Positions 26,356 to 34,179 of a stretch of DNA of 64,000 bases are shown one piece after another. Made by a program: the position numbers and the translations under genes. The DNA comes from Polyangiaceae bacterium (lineage in GTDB: Bacteria > Myxococcota_A > Polyangia > Polyangiales > Polyangiaceae). Where the stretch lies: positions 1 through 64,000 of the forward strand of contig JALHPN010000012.1 of assembly GCA_022842465.1 (NCBI GenBank). The letters run 5' to 3'. The notes beneath the pieces are model-generated. The model was not told where the DNA came from. It was given only the letters and a program-made list of their open reading frames with translations, and made no database searches. Position 1 is the first letter of the stretch; every line of letters starts with the position of its first letter.

Positions 26356-27807
26356 TTGGCGCTGGTCGTGTCCTGCGGTGGGGGCCGCGAGACCGCGGCC
26401 ACGGCGCGCCCGCCTTCGGGTGACGTCGTGGCTCTCGCGGACGCGGTGCCCGCGAAGGCCGCCTCGTCGTCGGGCCCCATCGTGGCGACGTACGACGTCG
26501 TCTACGACGCGAGCGCGGGGCGGCTCGTGATCGAGGCGACCGCGTCGGCGGGATCGGGCGGGAGCTTCGCGGTCGACCGCGGCGCGGAGCCGTACGTGCG
26601 CGAGCTCGTCGCGTTCGACGCGCGTGGGCCGCAGGGCAGGGGGGAGCGCCGCGGCGCGTCCTTCGAGGTGCCGGCGTGCGCGCGGGCGGCCTGCCGGATC
26701 CGCTACACCTTCGCGCTGAGGGACGCCGCGCGGGCGCTCGACGATCTCGACCTCGCGAGCGAGGAGGGCGCGATCCTCGAGGCCCCGCCGTCGGCGTGGC
26801 TCCTCGCACCGGCGGGCCAGGACCGCACGGCCCGCGTCCGCGTCCGCGTGAAGACGCCTCCGGGGTCGCGCTTCGCGACCGGCCTGTACCCGTCGGCGGA
26901 CGAGCCTGGCGCGTGGGACGTGTCGCTCGACGATCTCGTCCGCGCGCCCTACAGCGCCTTCGGTCCGCTCCGCGGGCGTGTGCTCGACGTGGGCGGAGCG
27001 AAGGTGGAGCTCGCGCTCGCGCCGGGCAAGCTCACGGTCTCGGACGAAGAGATCGCTTCCTGGACGACGACGACCGGCGCGGCGCTCGCCGGCTACCTCG
27101 GCCGCTTTCCTCTCCCGCGCGCGCTCGTCCTCGTCGTGCCGGGGACGGGGCCCTGGGTCGGCGTGGGCCGAACGCTCGCGGGCGGCGGCGGATCCATCTT
27201 CATGCGCCTCGGCGACGCGGCCACGACGAGGCATCTCTCGGAGGACTGGGTCATGGTCCACGAGATGATCCATCTCGCCTTCCCTTCCGTCGCGCGCGAG
27301 CACGACTGGGCGGAGGAGGGGCTCGCGACGTACCTCGAGCCGATCGTCCGTGCGCGCGCGGGGCTCGTCACGCCCGAGGCCGCGTGGGCGGGGCTCGTCG
27401 CGGGGCTTCCGCAGGGACTCCCCCGCGCGGGCGATCGCGGGCTCGATCGGACGCCGACGTGGGGACGCACCTACTGGGGTGGCGCGCTCTTCTGGCTCCT
27501 CGCGGACGTTGGGCTGCGGAGAGCGACGGGGAACGCGAAGGGCCTCGAGCACGCCATCCGCGGGCTCGTCGACGCCGGCGCGACGAACGCGACACGTCGC
27601 GATCTCGACGACGCGCTCGCGATCGCCGACGGAGCGGTGGGCGTCTCGGTGCTCGTCCCGCTCCATCGCGCGATGGGGACGTCACCGCACCCGGTCGATC
27701 TCGCCGCGCTCTTCGCGGACCTCGGCGTCGTGACGAGCGGGACGACGGTCCGCTTCGACGACGGAGCGCCGTCCGCCGCGATCCGCCGCGCGATCACGGC
27801 GCGGTGA
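26356..27807 (+). CDS. Predicted lipoprotein zinc metalloprotease (gluzincin, M61/M1-like)
   Basis: 483 aa from the TTG at 26356. HEMIH at about residues 302-306 with a downstream Glu (HDWAEEGLATYLEP) forms the HExxH...E zinc site of gluzincins. The N-terminal half is beta-rich, as in M61 glycyl aminopeptidases. The sequence LVVSCGGG is a lipobox, but from this TTG the signal would be only six residues. The frame is open back to a CTG overlapping the previous TGA (26299), which gives a proper signal (SVARARELAPALLARSGLL), so the true start is probably there or at another unusual codon. It likely acts in the envelope on peptides. Confidence 0.8.
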   Translation: MALVVSCGGGRETAATARPPSGDVVALADAVPAKAASSSGPIVATYDVVYDASAGRLVIEATASAGSGGSFAVDRGAEPYVRELVAFDARGPQGRGERRGASFEVPACARAACRIRYTFALRDAARALDDLDLASEEGAILEAPPSAWLLAPAGQDRTARVRVRVKTPPGSRFATGLYPSADEPGAWDVSLDDLVRAPYSAFGPLRGRVLDVGGAKVELALAPGKLTVSDEEIASWTTTTGAALAGYLGRFPLPRALVLVVPGTGPWVGVGRTLAGGGGSIFMRLGDAATTRHLSEDWVMVHEMIHLAFPSVAREHDWAEEGLATYLEPIVRARAGLVTPEAAWAGLVAGLPQGLPRAGDRGLDRTPTWGRTYWGGALFWLLADVGLRRATGNAKGLEHAIRGLVDAGATNATRRDLDDALAIADGAVGVSVLVPLHRAMGTSPHPVDLAALFADLGVVTSGTTVRFDDGAPSAAIRRAITAR

Positions 27808-27892
27808 CGCCACGCGCGCCCCGAGCGGCGGCGTGACCTCGACGAGCGCGGCGGCGCGGTTCGAGATCGCGGGCCAGGCGCCAGACTCCCGC

Positions 27893-29128
27893 TCACTCGT
27901 CACGGGCGAGGATCTCCCGGGCGACGAGGTGTCCGATCCGCTCGACGAACGGGTCCGCCACCGTGGCGTAGTCGTAGAGATCGTCGTTCAGGGTCTCGTC
28001 GTCGTTCGTGTACATGGCGATCGCGACGAACGCCGAGCGCTTCGTGGTCTCGTCGACGATGTACGAGCTCACGACGGTGAAGCCGTAGGCGCGCCCCGAC
28101 TTGCCGTACGTCGCGATCGACGCATCAGGCATCGCCGCTGCCACCGCGGCATGGAGCGGCTTCAGCTGCGCGTCGAGCGCACGAGGCGGCCGCGGGAGGC
28201 CTCGGGGGCTCGTCTCGCTCGGGAGCATGCGGAGGATGCCGAGCAGCGCCGCGCGATCGCTCGTCGAGATGCGCGGGGCACGCTGCTCGTCGAGGAGATC
28301 GGGTCGCGTCACGGCCACGAGCAGGTCCTGCAGATCGCGCAGGCCGATCCGGTTCTTCTCGGAGAAGTCGAGCGGCTCGGGCACGAGGTGCCCGCGCGGA
28401 TCGACGTGCGCGACGCCGACGCGGAGGCCGGCGATCGGCGGCAGCGGAGCGATCGGGCCGCCGCGGCTCGAGACGCGGGTCGGCCCGCCGTCACCGAGGA
28501 GCCACATGCCGGGCGCGGTGGGGCCTCTGCCGTCCCCGACGCGATGGACCACGCGCGTCGAGGTGAGCCCCCATCGCGCGATGCGCGCGCCGAGCTCCTC
28601 TCGGCCCACCAGCTCGAAGAGCCGGTTGTACGCGTCGTTGTCGGAGACGACGAGCGCGCGCTCGAGATCTTGGCGCAGCGTGACCTCGAGCGCCGACGTG
28701 CGCCCGCGCAGGTCCTCGTAGCGGATCGGCGTGTCGAGGCCGGCGTCGGGTCGCTCGCGGCGCAGCTCCTCGAGCTTCTCGAGCGCGGCGACCGCGCCGC
28801 AGAGCTTCACCGCGCTCGCGGGGTAGAAGTACTCCGCGTCGACCCGGAACCCGTGACGCGCGATCGACGGCGGCTGCCCCGGCATCGAGGGGACGGACAC
28901 GAGGATCTGAACCCGCCGCCGCTCGGCGTCCTCGAGCGTGGGCGAGAGCTCGGGATCCCGACGGAGCACGTCGACGAAGTCGGCGTAGCGGCCCGGCGGC
29001 GCGACCTCCTCGGCGACGTCGCGCGCGGGGGCGGCCGCGGGGCGATCGAGCGAGCACGCGACCGCGAGACCGACGGCGGACACGGCGGCGGCCCGCGCGA
29101 GGCGAGCGAGGAGGACGAGAGCGGACAC
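27893..29128 (-). CDS. Serine beta-lactamase/D,D-peptidase-fold lipoprotein
   Basis: 411 aa from the GTG at 29128, which has AAGGAG upstream. Lipobox LAVAC lies near residue 24. Class-A-type active-site motifs are visible: SAVK (SxxK, in YFYPASAVKL), SDN (ALVVSDNDAYNRLF) and KSG (TYGKSGRAYGF). The omega-loop ExxLN of true class A beta-lactamases is not evident, so this may be a peptidoglycan D,D-peptidase or esterase rather than a resistance enzyme. It should sit at the membrane facing the periplasm. It is divergent from an acyltransferase gene. Confidence 0.78.
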   Translation of the reverse strand: MSALVLLARLARAAAVSAVGLAVACSLDRPAAAPARDVAEEVAPPGRYADFVDVLRRDPELSPTLEDAERRRVQILVSVPSMPGQPPSIARHGFRVDAEYFYPASAVKLCGAVAALEKLEELRRERPDAGLDTPIRYEDLRGRTSALEVTLRQDLERALVVSDNDAYNRLFELVGREELGARIARWGLTSTRVVHRVGDGRGPTAPGMWLLGDGGPTRVSSRGGPIAPLPPIAGLRVGVAHVDPRGHLVPEPLDFSEKNRIGLRDLQDLLVAVTRPDLLDEQRAPRISTSDRAALLGILRMLPSETSPRGLPRPPRALDAQLKPLHAAVAAAMPDASIATYGKSGRAYGFTVVSSYIVDETTKRSAFVAIAMYTNDDETLNDDLYDYATVADPFVERIGHLVAREILARDE

Positions 29129-29210
29129 TCCTTCGATCGTGACGACAGCGCGCCCGTCGTACAAGGGCTGGTCGACGACGAACGCGTCGGGGCCCGTTGC
29201 AGCGCGCAAC

Positions 29211-30293
29211 ATGCGACGCTACACCGCACGCGTGGCCCTGGAGCGCGCGATGTCCCGCCACCGCGCGTTCCTCGACCGCGCGCGGTATCCGTCCTTCGAC
29301 GGGCTCCGCGCGCTCTCGATCGTGCCCGTCGTCTTCCACCACGCGACGCCGCGCGTGCTCGACGGCGTCCTCGGGCGCGGGCCGCTCGGGGTCGACCTCT
29401 TCTTCGCGATCAGCGGCTTCCTCATCACGACGCTCCTCCTCCGTGAGCGCGAGGCAGGTGGCGTCCGGCTCGGCGCGTTCTTCGTCCGCCGCGCGCTCCG
29501 GATCTTCCCGCTCTACTACGTCGTGCTGGCGCTCTTCGTGCTCCACGCCGTCTTCGTGCGCGAGCCCGGCCCCGCGCGCGAGCACTTCCTCCGGAGCCTG
29601 CCCCTCCACGCGACGTACACGTCGAACTGGCTCCTCGACACGGACGTGCCCCACCCGATCGTCTTCGGGTTCGGATGGTCCCTCGCCACGGAGGAGCAGT
29701 TCTACGCCGTCTGGCCCGTCGTGCTCCGGTTCGTGCGCCGCCTGCGCGTCGCGGCGCTCGTGATGCTGCTCTTCCTCGCGCTCGACGTCGTAGCGGAGCG
29801 CTGGGCTCCGGCGGGAGGAGGGCTCGCGTGGCGCATGGCGCGGAGCATCGCGACGCCGATCTGCCTCGGAGCGCTCCTCGCGCTGGTCGTGCGCAGGCCG
29901 CTCGGCTTCCGCGTGACCGAGCTCGTGCTCGGCCGTCCGGCGAGCTCGCTCGTCGCGCTCGGGATCCTCGTCCTCGCCGCGGCGCTCGGCTGGCCGCTCG
30001 TCGTCGCCCACCTCGCGATGGTGGCGCTCGTGGGCGCCTGCGCGATCACGCCGTCGCAGGTCCTCGCGCCGCTCCTCGAGAGCACGCTGCTCTGCCGCAT
30101 CGGCGCCGTGAGCTACGGGATCTATCTCCTCAACGTCCCCGCCGTCGTCCTCGTGAAGCGCGCCCTCGGCGAGGACGCGCCCCTCGTCCTCGTGTTCGCG
30201 CTCGCGTTCGCGCTGAGCTTCGCGCTCGCGACCCTCGCCCATCGGCTCGTCGAGCGCCCGTTCGACGCCTGGCGCGCGCGCCTCCGCGCGTGA
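29211..30293 (+). CDS. Acyltransferase family 3 (OafA/YrhL-like) membrane protein
   Basis: 360 aa, about ten transmembrane helices. N-terminal family signature FDGLRALSIVPVVFHH with the conserved catalytic-type His, then GVDLFFAISGFLIT, RRALRIFPLYYVVL, and WSLATEEQFYAVWPVVL. Such proteins transfer acyl (often acetyl) groups to extracytoplasmic glycans, peptidoglycan or lipids. The ATG at 29211 follows the divergent lipoprotein by 82 nt. The acceptor is unknown; the nearby glycan genes are plausible partners. Confidence 0.9.
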   Translation: MRRYTARVALERAMSRHRAFLDRARYPSFDGLRALSIVPVVFHHATPRVLDGVLGRGPLGVDLFFAISGFLITTLLLREREAGGVRLGAFFVRRALRIFPLYYVVLALFVLHAVFVREPGPAREHFLRSLPLHATYTSNWLLDTDVPHPIVFGFGWSLATEEQFYAVWPVVLRFVRRLRVAALVMLLFLALDVVAERWAPAGGGLAWRMARSIATPICLGALLALVVRRPLGFRVTELVLGRPASSLVALGILVLAAALGWPLVVAHLAMVALVGACAITPSQVLAPLLESTLLCRIGAVSYGIYLLNVPAVVLVKRALGEDAPLVLVFALAFALSFALATLAHRLVERPFDAWRARLRA

Positions 30294-30297
30294 GGCT

Positions 30298-32187
30298 TCA
30301 GGGCGTGAGGTGGAGGATGGTGCCGAGCCCGCCGACGGCCCACGCGTCGGAGGGACCGTTCGCCCAGACCCCGTTCAGCGTGTTCGCGGTGACGCCAGCC
30401 GCCCGCGTGTCGATGCTCCAGCCGTTGCCGTCGAAGTGGACGATGCGTCCCGCGTTGCCAACGGCCCACGCGTCCGACGCCGAGCGCGCGAAGATCCCGT
30501 TGTACTGACCGTTGTTGTAGGGGGACGGGAAGGGCGCGACCGCGGCGCCGTTCCACCGCTTGAGGCTCGGCAACGTCGTCCCGAACCAGACGTCGCCAGC
30601 GGCGGTGCCCGAGACGGAGATCGTGGTGGACTGTCCGTCGTTGAGCGTGGAGTCGAACTTGGTCCACGTGCCGTTCGCGAGGTGAGCCCCTCGCCCCGCC
30701 GCGTCGACGACCCACACGTCGCCGGGGCTCGCGGTGAAGACGGACCGGGCCCAGACACCGATGTTCGGGCCGTTCGCGCCGGCGAGCACCGTCCACGTGT
30801 TGCCGTCGAAGCGCGCGGCGTAGTCCTTGTAGAGCCCGTTGCCGGCGAAGGCGGCGCCGACGACCCAGACGTCGTTCGGTCCGGTGCCCCAGACGTCGCT
30901 GATGCCGGCGACGGATCCGAGCGGGTTCGACTTCGTCCACTTGGCGCCGTCGTAGTGGAGGATCTCCGGCGTCCCGATCGTGCCCGTCACGGCGTAGATG
31001 TTCGTCGCGCTCGTTCCCCAGATCGCCTGGACGTCGCGGATGGTCCCGGAGGCCGAGGGGCTCCACGTGTTGCCGTCCCAGTGGAGGATCGTCCCCCCCA
31101 TCCCGACGGCCCACACGTCGTTCGCGCCCGAGCCCCAGACCCTGCGGAGCGGCTGGTTCGTCGGCGACGCGACGACCTTCCACGTCACGGGACCGCCGCC
31201 CTGGCACACGCCGCCCGCGCAGACCTGACCGCCCGCGCACGGGGCGGAGGTGCTCCAGTCGGTGCAGCCCGACGGCTTGACCTCGCAGGTCGCGACGCCG
31301 CTCGGCGTGCACTGCTTCACGCCGGCGGTGCACTGGTTCACGCACTGCGCGAGGCACTTGCCGCCCGAGCACGAGGTGCCGTTCGTACAAGGCGTCGGCG
31401 CGTCCCAGTCGGTGCAACCCGACGGCTTCATCACGCACTTCGCCACGCCGTTCGAGATGCCGGCGCACTGCTCGGCGTCGAGCGTGCACTGGTTCGTGCA
31501 CTGGCTCACGCACTGCGCGGCCGAGCACGACTTCCCGGCGGCGCAGGGCGCGGGCGTGTCCCAGTCGGTGCAGCCGGACGGCTTGACCACGCACGTGGCG
31601 ATGCCGTTGCCGATCCCCGCGCATTGCTTCGAGCCCGCGGCGCACTGATTCGCGCACTGCGCGACGCACTGGCCGCCGGAGCACGCGAGGCCCGCGGCGC
31701 ACGCGGCGGCGACGCTCCAGTCCGTGCAGCCCGTGGGCTTCGTCTCGCACGTCGCGATCCCGGAGCCGCTACAGACCTTCGTGCCCACGGTGCACTGGTT
31801 CGTGCACTGCGAGACGCACGCGCCGCCGGAGCACACCTGCGAACCCGTGCAGGCGACCGGCGCCGCCCACGCGGTGCAGCCGGACGCCTGCTTCGCGCAG
31901 ACGGACACGCCGTTCGCGGTCGCCGAGCACTGCACGGCGCCCTCGGTGCACGCGTTCGTGCACGTGGCGCCCGAGCTCCCAGACGATCCCGACGAGCTCC
32001 CGGAGGCTCCCGAGCTCCCCGAGCTCGTCGCCCCGTCGTCGCCTGGTGCGATCGCACCGCCGTCGCCCGAGGTGGGGAGGGTATCGCTCGTCGCGTCGGG
32101 CGGCGTCTCCGACCCGCACGCGACGGCGAGCACGACGAGACCCAACCCGGCGACGATCGCCGGTGCACGAAGGAAGGAAGCGGGCAT
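30298..32187 (-). CDS. Lipoprotein with five Cys-rich repeats and C-terminal beta-propeller-like domain
   Basis: 629 aa. Lipobox AVAC at Cys24. A Ser/Gly linker (about 54-75) is followed by five tandem repeats of 50-52 residues (76-331), each with eight Cys and the block PSGCTDW or a variant. The C-terminal 300 residues contain WG-SGANDVWAVG-type repeats (ANDVWAVGMGGTILHWDG, PNDVWVVGA, GDVWVVDA, SDAWAVGNAGRIVHFDG, SDAWAVGGLGTILHL) of a beta-propeller. A strong Shine-Dalgarno (AGGAGGGGG) precedes the ATG. Probably a surface-exposed binding or adhesion protein; the ligand is unknown. Confidence 0.8.
   Translation of the reverse strand: MPASFLRAPAIVAGLGLVVLAVACGSETPPDATSDTLPTSGDGGAIAPGDDGATSSGSSGASGSSSGSSGSSGATCTNACTEGAVQCSATANGVSVCAKQASGCTAWAAPVACTGSQVCSGGACVSQCTNQCTVGTKVCSGSGIATCETKPTGCTDWSVAAACAAGLACSGGQCVAQCANQCAAGSKQCAGIGNGIATCVVKPSGCTDWDTPAPCAAGKSCSAAQCVSQCTNQCTLDAEQCAGISNGVAKCVMKPSGCTDWDAPTPCTNGTSCSGGKCLAQCVNQCTAGVKQCTPSGVATCEVKPSGCTDWSTSAPCAGGQVCAGGVCQGGGPVTWKVVASPTNQPLRRVWGSGANDVWAVGMGGTILHWDGNTWSPSASGTIRDVQAIWGTSATNIYAVTGTIGTPEILHYDGAKWTKSNPLGSVAGISDVWGTGPNDVWVVGAAFAGNGLYKDYAARFDGNTWTVLAGANGPNIGVWARSVFTASPGDVWVVDAAGRGAHLANGTWTKFDSTLNDGQSTTISVSGTAAGDVWFGTTLPSLKRWNGAAVAPFPSPYNNGQYNGIFARSASDAWAVGNAGRIVHFDGNGWSIDTRAAGVTANTLNGVWANGPSDAWAVGGLGTILHLTP
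31195..31962 (-). repeat. Five tandem ~153-nt repeats coding the eight-Cys modules
   Basis: Each unit codes C-x3-C-x6-C-x7/9-C-x6-C-x8-C-x5-C-x4-C (residues 76-127, 128-177, 178-229, 230-281 and 282-331 of the lipoprotein). Units differ by 50 versus 52 residues through a two-residue indel after the third Cys. Confidence 0.85.
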
Positions 32188-32364
32188 GAGACCCCCTCCT
32201 ACGTCCCCGAGTCCGCAACCCTCCCCGTCTCTGCGCGGTCTCTACACCGCAGGGGCCCGACCCTCGGAACCCCAGAACGCCGAAAGCCGCGCCACCCCTC
32301 CCGGGCACCGCGGCCATCGCCAACCCATCCTCGTGGGGGAGCTCGAGGGGAGAAGGGGGGGAAG

Positions 32365-32386
32365 GGGGGGAAGCGAAGCTCCCCCC
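32365..32386 (-). terminator. Hairpin downstream of tRNA-Lys
   Basis: On the minus strand GGGGGGAGC and GCT followed by a C-run close over a TTC loop (32386 to 32365). It begins 13 nt after the tRNA 3' end. A long C-tract rather than a T-tract follows. Confidence 0.5.
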
Positions 32387-32399
32387 TCGAACAAGAAAG

Positions 32400-32472
32400 T
32401 GGGCCAACCGGGACTTGAACCCGAAACCAATGGATTAAGAGTCCACTGCTCTACCAATTGAGCTATTGGCCC
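32400..32472 (-). tRNA. tRNA-Lys (anticodon CTT)
   Basis: 73 nt without encoded CCA. Acceptor stem GGGCCAA/TTGGCCC is perfect, D arm GCTC/GAGC, anticodon loop CTCTTAA with anticodon CTT in a five-pair stem, T arm with the TTCAAGT loop, and discriminator A. It decodes AAG. It has its own promoter and lies between unrelated protein genes. Confidence 0.96.
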
Positions 32473-32485
32473 TGAGGAGGACGGC

Positions 32486-32514
32486 GATTTACGAAACGGG
32501 GCGCCGCATGTCAA
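32486..32514 (-). promoter_or_regulatory. Sigma-70 type promoter of tRNA-Lys
   Basis: Perfect TTGACA (32509-32514, minus strand), 17-nt spacer, then TAAATC (32486-32491). The mature tRNA begins 13 nt after the -10. This is the best consensus promoter in the window. Confidence 0.8.
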
Positions 32515-32529
32515 GAACATCTCTCGCGG

Positions 32530-33192
32530 ATGCCGATCGTTTCGTTCGACGCTAAGCTCCGCGACCGCATGCTCGGGCTCTATCGGAAGCTCCTCGGACA
32601 CCCCTTCGTCTACGACCAGGTGCGGCCGCGCGTGGTCGGGGGGATCGACATGGGCCCGCTCTACCGCGGTCTCGACGGCGAGGCCGCGCGCTCGGTGCTC
32701 GACGTGGGCTGCGGGACGGGCGACGCCCTGAACCACCTCTCCGGCTACGAGCGCTACCTCGGCATCGACACCGATCCGATCGCGATCGCGGCGGCCCGCG
32801 CGCGTCATGGCGCGAAGCCGAACGTCCGCTTCGAGGAGCGCTTGCTCGAAGAGCGGGACATCGACGAGCTCGCCCCCACGGGCGTGGTCCTCGCCGGCGT
32901 GCTCCATCACCTCGACAACGACGCGGGCGAGGCGGTGCTGCGGCTCGCGGCGAAGAGCCCGCGGCTCGTCCGCATCGTGACGAGCGACATCGTCTTCCTC
33001 CCCGGGATGGTGTTCAACAACGTGCTCGCGATGATGGATCGCGGCCGCTACTGCCGTCACCCCGACGCGTATGCCGCGCTGGCGCGTCGCGCGGGCCTCG
33101 AGGTCGAGCGCGGCGAGCTGATGCGCTCGTCACCGGACAACGAGCGGGTGCAGTACTACGTGATGTCCCTCCGTCCGCGCCGGCCCGCATGA
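32530..33192 (+). CDS. Class I SAM-dependent methyltransferase
   Basis: 220 aa. SAM-binding motif I is SVLDVGCGTGDALNHL (about 55-70), followed by YLGIDTDPIAIAAARAR. A post-I region VLAGVLHHLDND acts as motif II/III. The substrate is unknown. The gene starts a plus-strand series (methyltransferase, galE, glycosyltransferase) with a 4-nt overlap to galE, so a sugar or lipid-linked sugar is a reasonable guess. Confidence 0.85.
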   Translation: MPIVSFDAKLRDRMLGLYRKLLGHPFVYDQVRPRVVGGIDMGPLYRGLDGEAARSVLDVGCGTGDALNHLSGYERYLGIDTDPIAIAAARARHGAKPNVRFEERLLEERDIDELAPTGVVLAGVLHHLDNDAGEAVLRLAAKSPRLVRIVTSDIVFLPGMVFNNVLAMMDRGRYCRHPDAYAALARRAGLEVERGELMRSSPDNERVQYYVMSLRPRRPA

Positions 33193-34166
33193 AGGTCCTC
33201 GTCACGGGGGGCGCCGGGTACATCGGCTCGCACATGGTGCGGACGCTGATCGACCGCGGCCATGGCGTCGTCGTGGTCGACGATCTCTCGAGCGGCCATC
33301 GCGACGCGGTCGCGGCGGAGGCCGCCTTCGTCGAGGCGGACGTGGCCGACGGGGTGCGGATGCTCGCCCTCCTCCGCGAGCACGGCGTCGAGGCCGTCCT
33401 CCACTTCGCCGGCAAGATCCGCGTGGACGAGTCCGTCGTCGATCCCGCGACGTACTGGCGTGGGAACGTCACCGCGTCGCTCGCGCTCCTCGGCGCGGTG
33501 CTCGAGGCGAAGGTCCCGTCGTTCGTCTTCTCGTCCACCGCGGCCGTCTACGGCGACCCGGAGACGGTGCCGATCCCCGAAGACCACCCGACGCGGCCGG
33601 TGAACCCGTACGGCGACAGCAAGCTCACCGTCGAGCGCATCCTGTCTTCCTACGGCGTCGCGCACGGGCTCCGGTGGGCGGCGCTCCGGTACTTCAACGC
33701 GGCCGGCGCGAACGCCGGCGCTGGGCTCGGCGAGCGGCACGACCCCGAGTCCCACCTCATCCCGATCGTCCTCGACGTCGCGCTCGGCCGGCGGGAGAAG
33801 GTCTCGATCTACGGGACGGACTGGCCGACGCCGGACGGCACGTGCGTGCGCGACTACATCCACGTGTGCGATCTCGCCGACGCCCATCTCGCCGCGCTCG
33901 AGCACCTGACGAAGGGAGGGGAGAGCGGCGCCTTCAACCTCGGGACCGGGCGTGGCGCGTCGGTCCGCGAGGTGGTGGAGGTCGTCCGCGAGGTCACGGG
34001 CAAGGCCGTCCTCGCCGTCTCGGCCCCGCGTCGCGCCGGGGATCCGCCCGAGCTCGTCGCCGGCGTGGAGAGGGCCGCCCGCATCCTCGGGTGGCGCGCG
34101 AAGCAGAGCGACCTCCGCACGATCGTCGCCGATGCGTGGCTGGCCCGCGCGCGGCTCCCGGGCTAG
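33189..34166 (+). CDS. galE: UDP-glucose 4-epimerase
   Basis: 325 aa. Extended SDR with the N-terminal NAD motif GGAGYIGSHMV, the catalytic Ser in SSTAAVYGDPE, YxxxK in NPYGDSKLTVE, and the GalE blocks RYFNAAGA and TPDGTCVRDYIHVCDLADAHLAAL. It interconverts UDP-glucose and UDP-galactose and supplies sugar nucleotides to the surrounding glycan genes. Its ATG overlaps the methyltransferase stop. Confidence 0.95.
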   Translation: MKVLVTGGAGYIGSHMVRTLIDRGHGVVVVDDLSSGHRDAVAAEAAFVEADVADGVRMLALLREHGVEAVLHFAGKIRVDESVVDPATYWRGNVTASLALLGAVLEAKVPSFVFSSTAAVYGDPETVPIPEDHPTRPVNPYGDSKLTVERILSSYGVAHGLRWAALRYFNAAGANAGAGLGERHDPESHLIPIVLDVALGRREKVSIYGTDWPTPDGTCVRDYIHVCDLADAHLAALEHLTKGGESGAFNLGTGRGASVREVVEVVREVTGKAVLAVSAPRRAGDPPELVAGVERAARILGWRAKQSDLRTIVADAWLARARLPG

Positions 34167-34179
34167 AAGGGGGCCGCGC

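Noticed and set aside
24341-26809. Long minus-strand extension of fadJ across the thiolase and DUF6918 genes
   Set aside because: The extra ~820 residues are low-complexity Arg/Pro sequence antisense or out of frame to clear genes; the fadJ domain starts at 24340.
27893-29128. Calling the SxxK/SDN/KSG protein a beta-lactamase resistance gene
   Set aside because: The omega-loop ExxLN motif is not visible, and the protein is a lipoprotein with a long unrelated N-terminal region.
32341-32399. G-rich tract (runs of seven G) considered as an array or mobile-element end
   Set aside because: No repeat units or target duplication; best explained as the hairpin and spacer behind tRNA-Lys, and no integrase lies nearby.
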